A stretch of DNA of 41,325 nucleotides. Origin: Oscillospiraceae bacterium. GTDB lineage: Bacteria > Bacillota > Clostridia > Oscillospirales > Acutalibacteraceae. Where the stretch lies: assembly GCA_902787025.1 (NCBI GenBank), contig CADAER010000030.1:25278-66602 (forward strand), in the 5' to 3' direction. The position numbers were made by a program, and so were the translations under genes. Below the pieces are notes generated by a model, which saw nothing but the letters and a program-made list of their open reading frames with translations, had not been told where the DNA came from and searched no databases. Of this stretch, positions 41,104 through 41,325 are shown one piece after another. Numbering within the stretch: the first letter of the stretch is position 1; each line of letters begins with the position of its first letter.

Positions 41104-41325
41104 ACACGGATATGTCATTGGTTCTAAATGTTTTACAGAGTAATAATACGATTCCTGTCATTGTGATGGATGCGGATGGACGGGTGACGGATTATCGTAA
41201 TATTGATATGGATGCTAAGACGGCAACTGATTCTGATGCTTATGTTCATCAATATGGGAAGCGGATGTATCATGATGGTAATTTTATAAAAATTCATCTT
41301 GGTGATTCTATTGATACTAAAGACT
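41103..41325 (+). other. Foreign tail: Bacteroidales-like sensor kinase segment
   Basis: It reads in frame with glgB as DMSLVLNVLQSNNTIPVIVM and on to HQYGKRMYHDGNFIKIHLGD. By recall this matches the extracytoplasmic part of Bacteroidales sensor histidine kinases, where the phrase NNTIPVI is typical. Codons change to GAT, AAT, GGT and GTT instead of the GAC, AAC and GGC of the flank. No stop is reached before the window ends. Confidence 0.75.

Noticed and set aside
1..41325. CRISPR array, toxin-antitoxin locus or prophage
   Set aside because: No regularly spaced repeats, no cas, integrase, capsid or toxin-family genes were seen on either strand.

Overview
The window looks like a contig from an uncultured anaerobic Clostridia bacterium, probably an Oscillospirales-type gut or rumen Firmicute. 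I infer this from T-box leaders, Gram-positive style promoters and ribosome binding sites, indolepyruvate:ferredoxin oxidoreductase, a YerC/TrpR-like protein, the MATE-ATPase fusion and moderate GC content. There is no rRNA, phage, IS element or CRISPR array.

Layout. 1-5108: a membrane protein, xylulokinase, an anchored propeller-like protein and an esterase. 5183-11760: two tandem minus-strand units, each starting with a sigma-A promoter and a T-box riboswitch. One encodes a degenerate LeuA-like protein and a TIM-barrel/acyl-CoA ligase fusion. The other encodes an XRE-cupin regulator and a second acyl-CoA ligase. 11818-16015: a secreted GH-A glycosidase, an amidohydrolase and glutamate racemase. 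16025-21746: a minus-strand run of pncB, pncA, VanY-like peptidase, lipoprotein, MBL-TIM fusion and Pr6Pr-like membrane protein. 21871-25092: GNAT, an ICMT-like methyltransferase and MATE-ATPase. 25273-25714: five tRNAs (Val, Asp, Phe, Gly, Cys in transcription order). 25825-27751: hslO, a methyltransferase and yerC. 27885-30214: iorBA. 30404-30848: two unannotated small genes with their own promoters and terminators. 31174-36225: a redox operon with an alkylglycerone-phosphate-synthase-like flavoprotein and three Glp-like proteins. 36444-38638: rsmI, trmN6 and a membrane protein. 38774-39340: a TetR regulator. 39441 to the end: glgB.

How the genes may work together. Acyl-CoA ligases placed under tRNA-sensing leaders suggest salvage of branched-chain or aryl-acetic acids into amino acids: activation to acyl-CoA, then reductive carboxylation by a ferredoxin-dependent 2-oxoacid oxidoreductase such as IorAB. 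This is an inference. The TetR regulator and the redox operon carry matching palindromes just downstream of their -10 boxes, so the regulator very probably controls that operon.

Integrity. Three places look broken or chimeric. At about 10781-10792 the cupin gene runs into the middle of an acyl-CoA ligase. At about 35820-35988 a foreign AT-rich block replaces the FAD-binding motif of a flavoprotein. From about 41103 glgB continues in frame into a Bacteroidales-like sensor kinase. These should be checked as assembly errors before any biological meaning is given to them.
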